32,090 nt of DNA, from positions 1-32,090 of the forward strand of contig CAMBUL010000028.1 of the NCBI GenBank assembly GCA_945871065.1, read 5' to 3'. The position numbers and the translations under genes are program-made. Below, one piece after another: positions 1-6,783 of the stretch. The stretch is from Chthoniobacter flavus (GTDB lineage Bacteria > Verrucomicrobiota > Verrucomicrobiia > Chthoniobacterales > JACTMZ01). Under the pieces are notes generated by a model, which worked only from the letters and a program-made list of their open reading frames with translations, was not told the origin of the DNA and did no database searches. Every line of letters starts with the position of its first letter. Positions within the stretch are counted from its first letter, which is position 1.

Positions 1-810
1 GAATACACGCGCGAATTGGAGGCCGGACTGCGCGGCCGCTGGTGCGACCGCTACGAGTCGAAAGGCAAACGCAGCGGCGCCTTTTCCAGCGGGTGCTACG
101 GCTGCCCACCTTACATCCTCATGAATTACAAAACGGATGTGTTTGCCGACATGTTCACCCTCGCGCACGAGGCGGGCCACTCCATGCACACTTGGTATGC
201 GCAACGTGACCAGACCTTCCAGGACCACCATTATCCGATCTTCCTTGCCGAGGTTGCTTCCACTTTCAACGAGGAACTCCTCACCCACCACCTCCTCACC
301 CAGACGGACGATCCGCCCATGAAAGCGTATCTCCTCAACCGCCAAATCGACGACCTTCGCGGCACCATCTACCGCCAAACTATGTTCGCCGAGTTCGAGA
401 AAATTATCCATGAACGCCAGGAAGCCGGCGAAGCCCTCACCCTCGATACCCTCACCACTACTTACCACGAATTGCTGGTCACCTATTTCGGACCCGGCTT
501 CACCCTCGACCCGCAACTCGACCTCGAGTGCCTGCGCATCCCGCATTTCTACAGCGCGTTTTACGTCTACCAATACGCCACCGGCATGAGCGCTGCCATC
601 GCCCTCTCCCGCCAAGTGCTCGAAACCGGCGACCCGTCCCGCTACCTGGCCTTCCTCCAATCCGGCGGCCGGCAAGATCCCATCGACACCTTGAAACTCG
701 CCGGCGTCGACATGACCTCACCCACCCCTGTCAAGGCGGCCCTCCAACTTTTCGCCCAACGCGTCGACGAACTCTCCACCCTGCTCAAGATCGACCTCGA
801 TCAGCCATAA
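1..810 (+). CDS. pepF: Oligoendopeptidase F-type M3 zinc metallopeptidase (5' partial)
   Basis: This is the C-terminal 269 residues of an M3-family (thimet/oligoendopeptidase F) zinc peptidase, a cytosolic enzyme that cleaves short peptides. The reading frame is open from base 1, so the true start lies upstream of the window; the TTG at 16 is internal. The stretch KGKRSGAFSSGCYG near the beginning and the zinc motif HEAGH in TLAHEAGHSMHTWY (about residue 57) are typical of PepF, and the downstream glutamate in FLAEVASTFNEELL supplies the third zinc ligand. A full family member has about 600 residues, so roughly the first half is missing. A histidine kinase gene follows 36 bases later on the same strand. 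Family is secure; exact substrate is unknown. Confidence 0.93.
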   Translation, partial: EYTRELEAGLRGRWCDRYESKGKRSGAFSSGCYGCPPYILMNYKTDVFADMFTLAHEAGHSMHTWYAQRDQTFQDHHYPIFLAEVASTFNEELLTHHLLTQTDDPPMKAYLLNRQIDDLRGTIYRQTMFAEFEKIIHERQEAGEALTLDTLTTTYHELLVTYFGPGFTLDPQLDLECLRIPHFYSAFYVYQYATGMSAAIALSRQVLETGDPSRYLAFLQSGGRQDPIDTLKLAGVDMTSPTPVKAALQLFAQRVDELSTLLKIDLDQP

Positions 811-846
811 GCCCCCTCCCGGCCCCAGCGGGCCGTAGCCCCGACA

Positions 847-2034
847 ATGAAACGCGCCTTCCTCGACAAACTCCTCGCCCGCCTCCGCCGCATCCAACCG
901 GAAGACGTCGAAGCCTTCTTCGTCGAACTGGCCCGCGACAAACGTTTCCTCGAGACCATCTTCAACGCCATCCGCGAAGGCGTCATCGTCACCGACACCG
1001 CCGGCACAGTCATTTACATGAACGATGCCGCCGGACTCCTCTTTGGACTCGACCCCGCCGCCGCCCTCGGGCGTCCGCTGGCCGAAAACATCAGCGGACT
1101 GCGTTGGAAAGAACTGGCCCAAGGCCGCGAAGTCGTGACCCGCGACATCGAAGTTTTCCACCCCGCCCACCGCGTCCTCAATTTTTATGTCGTCCCGCTT
1201 CTGGCCGAGGACGACGACAAACCCGGACACCGCCAGCATGCCGGTTACGCCCTCATCATGCGCGACTTCACCGAGCGCCACCGCGCCGCGCAAGAAACGC
1301 TGGAAAGCGAACGCATCGCCGCCCTCCAACTCCTCGCCGCCGGCGTGGCCCACGAAATCGGCAATCCCCTCAATTCCCTCACCATCCATCTCCAACTCCT
1401 CGAACGCCGCCTGCGCAAACTCCCCGCAGAGCAGCAGAACACCCTCCTTCAACCGCTCGAAGTCGCGCAGGAAGAAATCAAACGCCTCGACACCATCGTC
1501 ACCCAATTCCTTCGCGCCATCCGTCCCGCCCCGCTCCAACGCACCCCGCACGACCTCAACTCCCTCGTCCGCGACGCTGCCGAATTTCTCGGACCGGAAC
1601 TCAAGTCCCGCAACATCCTCCTCGAACTCGACCTCGCCCCCGGACTCCCCGTCCTTGAAGTCGACCAGGACCAACTCAAGCAAGCGTTTTACAACATCGT
1701 CAAAAACTCGAGCGAAGCCATGAAGCAAGGCGGACTCCTCAAGATCCGCACCGGCGCCGACAGCGAATGGATCAACATCAGATTCGCCGACACCGGTGGC
1801 GGCATGACCCAAGAAGCCATGGCCCGCATCTTCGAACCCTACTTCACCACGAAGCAAAGCGGCAGCGGTCTCGGCCTCATGATCACCCAACGCATCGTCC
1901 GCGCCCACGGCGGAGAAGTCGTGATCGAAAGTGACCCCGGCAACGGCTTGAAAATTACCATCCGCCTCCCCCGTCACGACCGCCAGGTTCAAATGCTCCC
2001 CGGCGCCCCGCTTTCGCTCCCTGCCCCGAAGTAG
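847..2034 (+). CDS. PAS-domain sensor histidine kinase
   Basis: This 395-residue kinase has no obvious membrane segment and is probably cytosolic. A PAS domain occupies about residues 40-140 (IREGVIVTDTAGTVIYMNDAA). The HisKA dimerisation domain follows with phosphoacceptor His169 in GVAHEIGNPLNSL. The HATPase_c domain shows an N box (NIVKNSSEAM), a G1 box (FADTGGGM), an F box (IFEPYFTTK) and a G2 box (SGSGLGL). The catalytic core therefore looks intact. The architecture resembles NtrB-like two-component kinases, but no response regulator is visible in the window, so partner and signal are unknown. The gene starts 36 bases after the peptidase and could be co-transcribed with it. Confidence 0.9.
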   Translation: MKRAFLDKLLARLRRIQPEDVEAFFVELARDKRFLETIFNAIREGVIVTDTAGTVIYMNDAAGLLFGLDPAAALGRPLAENISGLRWKELAQGREVVTRDIEVFHPAHRVLNFYVVPLLAEDDDKPGHRQHAGYALIMRDFTERHRAAQETLESERIAALQLLAAGVAHEIGNPLNSLTIHLQLLERRLRKLPAEQQNTLLQPLEVAQEEIKRLDTIVTQFLRAIRPAPLQRTPHDLNSLVRDAAEFLGPELKSRNILLELDLAPGLPVLEVDQDQLKQAFYNIVKNSSEAMKQGGLLKIRTGADSEWINIRFADTGGGMTQEAMARIFEPYFTTKQSGSGLGLMITQRIVRAHGGEVVIESDPGNGLKITIRLPRHDRQVQMLPGAPLSLPAPK

Positions 2035-2139
2035 GATCGCGCACTCCAAGCGCGCTCTATCCTCTGCCCCCATGACAGCGAAACAATGAGCAAAGAATTT
2101 CCGCGCGCGACGCAATTCTCTTTAGGCTGTTTAGAACAT

Positions 2140-2295
2140 CCTCCCGTTTCCGAAGAAGCGTTCGCCCCCTGAATACCCTCGATCGGCACAGGTTGAGAAA
2201 ATTCGCGGCCGTTTCGTAATCCTCGGTCAGCAGCGGAACGTCGGGGAACGCCGCAACGCCAGTGACCAGACTCCCGTACCGACGAGCACCCTCAC
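2140..2295 (-). pseudogene. vapC PIN-domain toxin remnant
   Basis: This is a decayed VapC RNase toxin. A GTG at 2295 overlaps the vapB stop as GTGA and reads VRVLVGTGVWSLALRR, which matches the usual VapC N-terminus with the first catalytic Asp changed to Gly (DTSVW to GTGVW). That frame soon stops. Another frame carries the PIN-like segment PLLTEDYETAANFLNLCR, and a third carries EGIQGAN, which normally follows directly. About half of the expected 130 residues are missing between the N-terminal piece and the middle piece. With the active-site Asp lost, at least two frame changes and a deletion, it cannot be an active nuclease. The left end is approximate. Confidence 0.75.
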
Positions 2296-2683
2296 GCCCG
2301 TGCCCGCTGGCGCTTATAGTCGTAGTCCGGGTCAAACTCGACCTTCCCGAAAAGATCCAAGATGCGATCCTGCCGCAGGTGACGAATGTAGTCCGTTAAA
2401 GCCTGAGTGATACCAAGGGCCCATCGCATTTGGACTTTGTCCTTCGACCCCAGGGTAGGGTCGGACCTCCGGGCCGACCGCGAACATTTTCTCGGATTCG
2501 ACACGGCCGGTCCAACCGGAACGCAGTGAAGATGGCCCCTAGGCAAAGGCCCAGCCCTACCGCTCAATCCATAGTCGAAAAGCAAAAGGACGTTGGTATG
2601 ACTGCCTCCTTTTTGGTGCGGTCCTTGCCCAGCGCCGCAGCCTCTGCGATCAGCCGATCATCAAGTTGATGATTGGACGCCAT
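2292..2683 (-). pseudogene. vapB antitoxin interrupted by a 190-bp element
   Basis: This was a VapB antitoxin of about 66 residues. The N-terminal half starts at ATG 2683, preceded by a strong GGAGG site, and reads MASNHQLDDRLIAEAAALG followed by KDRTKKEAV. The C-terminal half (TQALTDYIRHLRQDRILDLF and on to DYDYKRQRARA) ends at 2292. Between them lies an inverted-repeat element (2410-2599). Removing the element and one copy of the 1-2 bp flanking duplication restores a continuous VapB frame ending in KEAVTQALTDYIRH. The gene is therefore an insertion-inactivated antitoxin whose partner vapC has also decayed. Confidence 0.8.
2410..2599. mobile_element. MITE-like 190-bp inverted-repeat element
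   Basis: The element begins ATACCAA and ends TTGGTAT (perfect 7-bp terminal inverted repeat). The outer 30 bases of the two ends match at about 22 positions when one is reverse-complemented. It carries no coding potential. A G (or GA) is duplicated at the flanks (2409-2410 and 2600-2601), and precise removal restores the vapB frame. Its core GGTAGGG...CCTCCGG...CCCTACC is shared with the repeat at 22989-23130, so it belongs to a dispersed family. The transposase source is not in the window. Confidence 0.7.
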
Positions 2684-2743
2684 GAAACACCTCCAAACGT
2701 AACCACATCCACTGCTCTGTGTGGTTCAATGAATTTTTGAAGC

Positions 2744-2869
2744 CGAACGTCCGCGATGACCGATCATCACGTGCTTTGGGCACGGCTTCTGCCCGCGAAG
2801 CGGAATCAGCAGGTGGCATGAGTAAAGTGCCGAAGGCATGGTGACTCGATCCATCGCTCTGTTCGCATT
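2744..2869 (-). repeat. attC-like hairpin repeat, copy A
   Basis: This 126-bp stretch lies 2 bases downstream of the YoeB-like toxin stop. It shares an identical 18-bp end (2744-2761) with copy B at 3424-3441 and a diverged opposite end (GGCATGG...TCCATCG...TCGCATT), with a variable middle. On the minus strand its ends read TGCGAAC and GTTCGGC. The inner arms (GCGATGG and CCATCGC types) pair imperfectly, giving a long bulged hairpin. This matches the layout of integron attC sites, although the canonical RYYYAAC/GTTRRRY boxes are not fully met. Confidence 0.55.
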
Positions 2870-2871
2870 TC

Positions 2872-3135
2872 TTATTCGTAGTGGCTCCACAATCGCAGCA
2901 CCTTTACTACTCGCTCCTTTTTGAGCACTTGGAAGACAAGTCTGTGCTGAATATTGATTCTTCGGGAATATGCACCGGCGAGATCGCCGATGAGCTTCTC
3001 GTAAGGGGGAGGATTCTGGAAAGGATCGTTGGCCAGAATATCCAATAAGGATTGAGCCTTCGGTTTCAGCCCAGCGCTGGCAAGCTTCTTGGCGTCTTTC
3101 TGCGCTTGCTTGGTGAAGACGAGGAGGTATTTCAC
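2872..3135 (-). CDS. YoeB/Txe-family mRNA-interferase toxin
   Basis: This 87-residue protein belongs to the YoeB/Txe branch of the RelE/ParE toxins, ribosome-dependent endoribonucleases that cleave translated mRNA. The C-terminus YSRRINIQHRLVFQV and VLRLWSHYE is the YoeB signature, including the terminal His-Tyr used in catalysis. I place the start at GTG 3135 because it gives the usual N-terminus MKYLLVFTKQAQKDAKKL and because its GTGA overlaps the antitoxin stop, implying translational coupling. The upstream alternative at 3156 would overlap the antitoxin by 25 bases. The gene appears intact and forms a module with the gene at 3132-3374. Confidence 0.87.
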   Translation of the reverse strand: MKYLLVFTKQAQKDAKKLASAGLKPKAQSLLDILANDPFQNPPPYEKLIGDLAGAYSRRINIQHRLVFQVLKKERVVKVLRLWSHYE

Positions 3136-3374
3136 CAATCGAGCTTTTTGGCGCACGCGGAAACTCGAGTGGCGAGTCCGGCACGAATGGATTCCCTCAT
3201 GCCAGGAATCGAGACCAAATAAAGGCTCTCCTGAATGGCACGCCAGTCGTCCTCGGCCACAAGAACAGCATTGGACCGCTTACCGGTGATCTGAATCGGC
3301 TCGTGCGAGTCCGAAGCATCGTCAAGGAGCTTATAAATCATGGATCGTGCTGTTGTTGCGGTGACTGTCTGCAT
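3132..3374 (-). CDS. YefM/Axe (Phd/YefM) family antitoxin
   Basis: This 80-residue protein has the YefM fold signature: an N-terminal DNA-binding part beginning MQTVTATTARSMIYKLLDDA, then ITGKRSNAVLVAEDDWRAIQESLYL, then a C-terminal toxin-wrapping tail. It should neutralise the YoeB-like toxin encoded immediately downstream with a GTGA overlap, and repress its own operon. No convincing Shine-Dalgarno site precedes the ATG at 3374. The gene lies between two copies of an attC-like repeat, which suggests that the module was carried as an integron cassette. Confidence 0.87.
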   Translation of the reverse strand: MQTVTATTARSMIYKLLDDASDSHEPIQITGKRSNAVLVAEDDWRAIQESLYLVSIPGMRESIRAGLATRVSACAKKLDW

Positions 3375-3423
3375 GGGAAAAGCGTCCGTGATTACGTGCG
3401 TATTGTCAAGCGATAGTATTCTG

Positions 3424-3540
3424 CGAACGTCCGCGATGACCTGCTGCTACTCGCTTTTGACACCAAAGCCTGCCCCGCAGACGACGTGCCAAAAGTGCCA
3501 CTTTAGGCATGGCAGTTGGGTCCATCGGTTTGCTCGCATT
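3424..3540 (-). repeat. attC-like hairpin repeat, copy B
   Basis: This is the second copy of the repeat at 2744-2869. The first 18 bases are identical and the far end is diverged. It abuts the stop of the frameshifted CopG-like antitoxin, just as copy A abuts the YoeB toxin. In minus-strand orientation its ends are TGCGAGC and GTTCGCA. The inner arms GGTCATCG-type and CCGATGGACC pair with one unpaired base, which resembles the extrahelical base of attC hairpins. The 680 bp between the GTT triplets of copies B and A would be one cassette carrying the YefM/YoeB pair. Confidence 0.55.
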
Positions 3541-3815
3541 AGTTTTTTTCCAAGAGCTCACCCTCAACATACTGGTGGATCAAACCGGAAATCAGCGCTT
3601 GGTAGGGAAGACCTTTTTTGAGGGCCTTTCTCTGGATGCCAAGCAAATCATGACTGCTCAGGCGCACGTTGATCCTTCTGTCTTTCTTGAATGTATTCTC
3701 CGAAGCCCGCTTCAAATCGGAGAGGAGTTTACGGGAGGGCCTTCTCAAGCTCGATAACTCCGCGCTCAAGGGCGTCTGCGATTTCTTTTTCTTCTGCTTC
3801 AGTGGTTGGCTTCAT
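3539..3815 (-). pseudogene. Frameshifted CopG/RHH-type antitoxin
   Basis: The ATG at 3815 follows a strong GAGGAG site and encodes MKPTTEAEEKEIADALERG then VIELEKALP before a TAA at 3729-3731. The adjacent frame continues RKLLSDLKRASENTFKKDRR then INVRLSSHDLLGIQRKALKK, GLPYQALISGLIHQYVEG and LLEKN. Together the two frames give a typical antitoxin of about 90 residues in which a K-D-R-R-I-N-V-R ribbon and an L-P-Y-Q-x-L-I-S helix are conserved. A single-base loss near 3732 explains the break. A TTG at 3767-3769 opens the downstream frame but would remove the conserved N-terminus. No toxin partner is recognisable beside it. Sequencing error is an alternative explanation. Confidence 0.7.
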
Positions 3816-3910
3816 TTTTGCTCCTCGTTGTAGAGTTTTGGCATCTTTCTTGAGGGGAAACCACGTCGCCAGCGCTTTCGGTAGTTCCTCGCGGGACACG
3901 GCAAATGCTC

Positions 3911-3968
3911 AAAAAAATTTCGGCCGCTTCGCGGGTTCCTGTGGCCGGGACGGCTGCCCGCCGCCCCG
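3911..3968 (-). terminator. Tandem hairpins with T-tract downstream of the PEP-CTERM gene
   Basis: On the minus strand, downstream of the stop at 4001, there is an 11-bp stem (GCCGGGGCGGC with its complement, one G-U pair, loop GGGCA). A short CCGC-GAA-GCGG hairpin follows and then ATTTTTTT. The second hairpin plus T-tract is a plausible intrinsic terminator for the gene at 4001-4952. Confidence 0.5.
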
Positions 3969-4000
3969 GCTCAAAGAGGAAAAGGGCAAAGAGCCAAAGA

Positions 4001-4952
4001 TCAAAGGGAACTCTTCCGGCGCTTCCAAAGATACACCGCTCCTGCTCCGAGCAACAGAAGCGCGTAAGTCGAGGGTTCAGGGACACTCGCGACACGAAAA
4101 CCGAGGTAGTTTTCCTCGATCGTCGGGGCGTCGCTGTACCGGAACGAGGAGCGCAAGCCGAACTCGGAGAAGCCCCAGCCGCCACCGCGGAACGCGCGAG
4201 TCTCGGACGACGAGCTATTTGACCCGTCAAAAGCACTTTCATTCCACTCAAAGATATTGCCGCCTTGGCCCATCGTGCCGTAGGGGCTCAAGCCTCCAGC
4301 GCTGGCCACTATGGCCGGAACCGAGGCAGTGCCATCGTAAACCGCACTGCTCGCATTGGTCCCGCTGGCCACCGCCGTCGGGGCCGTGTCGCTGCCCGTC
4401 GGATAGAGGAAATAGTTCGTCCCGGCCGCGTTGTAATACGCCGCCTTGTACCACTCGTTCTCGCTGGGCAGAAAATAAAAGGCATCCTTGTTCCGGTAGA
4501 GCATCCTTGTTCCGGTAGAGGTTGGTTCCGCCCGCCGTCCAGGCCTGCCCGCTGCTCCACAGAGCCATGCTCCAGTTGGTGGTAAAGGTCAGATTGTAGG
4601 CCGCCGTCTTCCCCGAGTTCGTGTTGAGGAAATTGACGAAGGCCGCTGCCTCATACCAGTCGATAAGCGCCGCTGGCTGGTTACCCGTCCACCTCCCCGC
4701 CGTGACATTCGCCATCCCGCTCGCCGTGGCCTTGGTAATGGCGTCTTGGGAGATCTCGTAAGTGCTCGCGCGATATTCGTAGGGTACCGCGCCATAGGTG
4801 GTCGTATCGGCCGCATTGCCCGTGTTGCCGACACCGACAAAGTCGATGGTGAACTCATTGCCACTCGTGCCGAAGGTGTCGGCTTGGGCGGAGGGTTGGA
4901 TGCTGAGAGTAAATGCGGCCAAAAGCGCCGCCACGAGATGCGATCTTTTCAT
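4001..4952 (-). pseudogene. PEP-CTERM SUMF1/FGE-like protein, broken by a 19-bp tandem duplication
   Basis: The protein would have about 310 residues: a signal peptide (MKRSHLVAALLAAFTLSIQP), a formylglycine-generating-enzyme-like (SUMF1) domain, and a C-terminal PEP-CTERM sorting signal (VPEPSTYALLLLGAGAVYLW then KRRKSSL). SUMF1 hallmarks include WYEAAAFVNFLN, FLPSENEWYKAAYYN, GQGGNIFEWNES, RAFRGGGWG and LGFRVA. Two frames are needed. The N-terminal frame runs from 4952 and the C-terminal frame covers about 4500 to 4001. The join is an exact 19-bp tandem duplication (4482-4500 and 4501-4519); removing one copy restores GTNLYRNKDAFYFLPSENEW. The product is expected to be exported and sorted by an exosortase. 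Slipped-strand phase variation, true decay and assembly error remain possible. Confidence 0.85.
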
Positions 4953-5482
4953 GGTTCTTTGTCTTTCAGGCCGTGGGTTAAACCGGCGAAACCGCCGCGT
5001 TATTTTAAACAGATCCACGGCCGTGGAACCTGAAAAGAGAACAACGTCGCCACCATGCTCCCCCTGCCCGCCCGCGCAAGGCAAATGTCAATCACGACAA
5101 AAGTTTCCCGGCCGCCCGACTAGAAATCGCCCAGACACTCAGGGCCAGCCCCAGCAGACCCATCGCATAAACAGGCGCCGCGTACAGCGCCGGGCGTTCC
5201 CTGCGCCTCTCCTATGTGGCATGTGGCGACCGTCCTCCCGGGAACATGGCGTCCGCCGCAGCGACACGGCGGATACGGATTTTCGGAAGTTCGACTTTCT
5301 GGAAGTGGTCAATCCGCTGCGGGCTAAACGGTGATATTGCTCAGTGCCCCTTCCGAGACCCATCCTGACTTAGAACATTTCTTGCCGCAGCGACTCCTAA
5401 AATTTGGTCAATCCTCATCTCGCGCTGCCTCTTGACCTCCAGTTACGACTATCTTGCGAGGATCCGCCGACTGGAAGAGCGC
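4953..5482. other. Intergenic stretch with fragments, no intact gene
   Basis: No convincing gene is seen. It holds a 12-bp perfect palindrome CCACGGCCGTGG (5015-5026) in the presumed leader of the PEP-CTERM gene. A minus-strand hydrophobic fragment (around 5120-5190, reading LYAAPVYAMGLLGLALSVWA) resembles the last membrane helix of a lost protein. The rest has the look of decayed sequence. Confidence 0.4.
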
Positions 5483-5518
5483 GGACGCTCCGATGTCAGC
5501 ACCACCATGATCTATTGA
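5483..5518 (+). pseudogene. Tyrosine-recombinase (integron integrase-like) box-II remnant
   Basis: Plus-strand codons read GRSDVSTTMIY and then TGA. This matches the box II region of integron integrases and XerC/D-like recombinases (GHxDVSTTMIYTH), including the nucleophilic Tyr, with the conserved H/K position changed to R and the protein ended right after the Tyr. Upstream codons no longer resemble an integrase, so only a scar of about 11 residues remains. Its strand is opposite to the cassette-like toxin-antitoxin genes to the left, as expected for an integron integrase. The short match makes the call tentative. Confidence 0.45.
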
Positions 5519-5527
5519 CTTTACCTC

Positions 5528-5761
5528 TCACCTCACCGCCCGCTTGAACACCGCGACATCCTTCCGTGTGAAACCCACCAATTCCCAGCCGTCCAACCCG
5601 CGCGCACTGAGCATCTCACCAAGGTTGCGATTATTCAGCGCGGCACTGACCACCAAATACTCCCACTTCGGAGTCCGGGCCTCGGCCAGCGGAGAAAGCC
5701 CGAGAAACAAACCGGCCGCCAAAGTGGCGGACATCATTCGTGGATTGCGCAGCATATTCAT
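5528..5761 (-). CDS. Small exported DUF4177-like protein
   Basis: This 77-residue protein has an N-terminal signal peptide or membrane helix (MMSATLAAGLFLGLSPLAEA) and a short C-terminal domain with the DUF4177 pattern: WEYLVVSAALN, then LNxRGLDGWELVGF-like spacing, then VAVFKR. DUF4177 proteins are small and of unknown function. I chose ATG 5761, preceded by GGCGGGG, over GTG 5788, because the latter adds residues that do not fit a signal peptide; ATG 5755 is also possible. It lies 80 bases beyond the Mn-permease gene on the same strand and could be read through from it. No role can be assigned. Confidence 0.65.
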   Translation of the reverse strand: MNMLRNPRMMSATLAAGLFLGLSPLAEARTPKWEYLVVSAALNNRNLGEMLSARGLDGWELVGFTRKDVAVFKRAVR

Positions 5762-5841
5762 CGCCCCGCCAAGCTGAGCTATCTCCACTCATCGAAGCGA
5801 GCCCGAAATGACCTGCCGGCCCCGCGCAACCCCTTGCCGAT

Positions 5842-6783
5842 TCAATTTGGAGCCGTCCAAGCTGGGAACGCAGCACGCCGCGGCCGCGTCACCGCCCAAG
5901 CGAGCAAGAAGAGCAGGGCCCCGACAACCACCATGGCCCCGGCCGGAGAGCAATTGAGCCAGACGGACAGCTGGTAGCCCAACACGCTGCTCAGTGCCGC
6001 GTGCAAAAAGACCAGCGCGAACCGGACCGGCAAACGATCGGACAATTGTGCGGCAAACATCGGCGGCACAACCAGCATGGCCACCGCGAGAATGGCGCCC
6101 ACCGCTTCGAAGACCGAGACGATGACGATCGAAAGCACGGCCATCAGTCCGTAGTGCCAGATCCCCACCCGGATACCGAGCGACTTGGCCAGGGCCGGAT
6201 CAAAGGACGTGACCAGCAATTCTTTGTAAAACACCGTGGCAAGCACGAGCAAGGCGACCAGCACGCCCGCCATGCGCACGACCGGAGTCGGGCCGAGGAC
6301 CAGCCCGAGAACCTCCACCGCCGGATCGAGCGGCACGAAAGCGATCTCTCCATAAAGCACACATTCGGCATCGAGGTGTACCGGTCCCTTCACCTCGGCC
6401 ACGCTGAGCAGAACCACGCCGGCGGCAAACAAGGTGGTGAAGGCGATGCAGATGGCCGCGTCGGTTTTGACCCGGGATTGGCGATGGATGAACTCAATGA
6501 TGCCCACCGTCAGGAGGCCCGTGGCCACCGCCGCGACAAACATCACCATCGTACCTCCCGACCGGAAGATCATGAAGGCCACGACCAAGCCGAACAAAAT
6601 GCTGTGGCTGATCGCATCGCCGACCAGTGCCATGCGACGCAAGAGCAAGTAAGTCCCGACCAGCCCGCAGGTCGCCACGACGAGAAAACCCATGACCACA
6701 ATCCAGAAAGAGACCATGAAGTCCTCCGTCCACGGCTGCACCATGACCCTCTGCCATTCGAAAGGCGGAATAAATCCAGACAT
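5842..6783 (-). CDS. mntD: Manganese/zinc-type ABC transporter permease (second permease)
   Basis: This roughly 313-residue inner-membrane protein is an ABC-3 family metal permease with about eight or nine hydrophobic helices. Characteristic segments are LLRRMALVGDAISHSILFG near the N-terminus, YKELLVTSFDPALAKSLGI in the middle (the ATPase-contact loop), and FEAVGAILAVAMLVVPPMFA. The upstream permease stop and this start overlap in GTGATG, so either GTG 6786 or ATG 6783 is used; I prefer the ATG. It is the last gene of the ATPase-permease-permease operon and should pair with the fused permease upstream to form the channel. Metal choice (Mn versus Zn or Fe) is inferred from the neighbouring MntR-like regulator and substrate-binding protein. 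Confidence 0.9.
   Translation of the reverse strand: MSGFIPPFEWQRVMVQPWTEDFMVSFWIVVMGFLVVATCGLVGTYLLLRRMALVGDAISHSILFGLVVAFMIFRSGGTMVMFVAAVATGLLTVGIIEFIHRQSRVKTDAAICIAFTTLFAAGVVLLSVAEVKGPVHLDAECVLYGEIAFVPLDPAVEVLGLVLGPTPVVRMAGVLVALLVLATVFYKELLVTSFDPALAKSLGIRVGIWHYGLMAVLSIVIVSVFEAVGAILAVAMLVVPPMFAAQLSDRLPVRFALVFLHAALSSVLGYQLSVWLNCSPAGAMVVVGALLFLLAWAVTRPRRAAFPAWTAPN

Noticed and set aside
718-2115. Long minus-strand frame of 465 residues over the histidine kinase
   Set aside because: It is antisense to a kinase with all catalytic motifs; the frame is open because of GC-rich codon bias and its product resembles no family.
3816-3910. Possible coding extension upstream of the CopG-like antitoxin (REELPKALATWFPLKKDAKT)
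   Set aside because: It is in frame and open but has no family match, and the strong GAGGAG site directly before ATG 3815 argues for initiation there.
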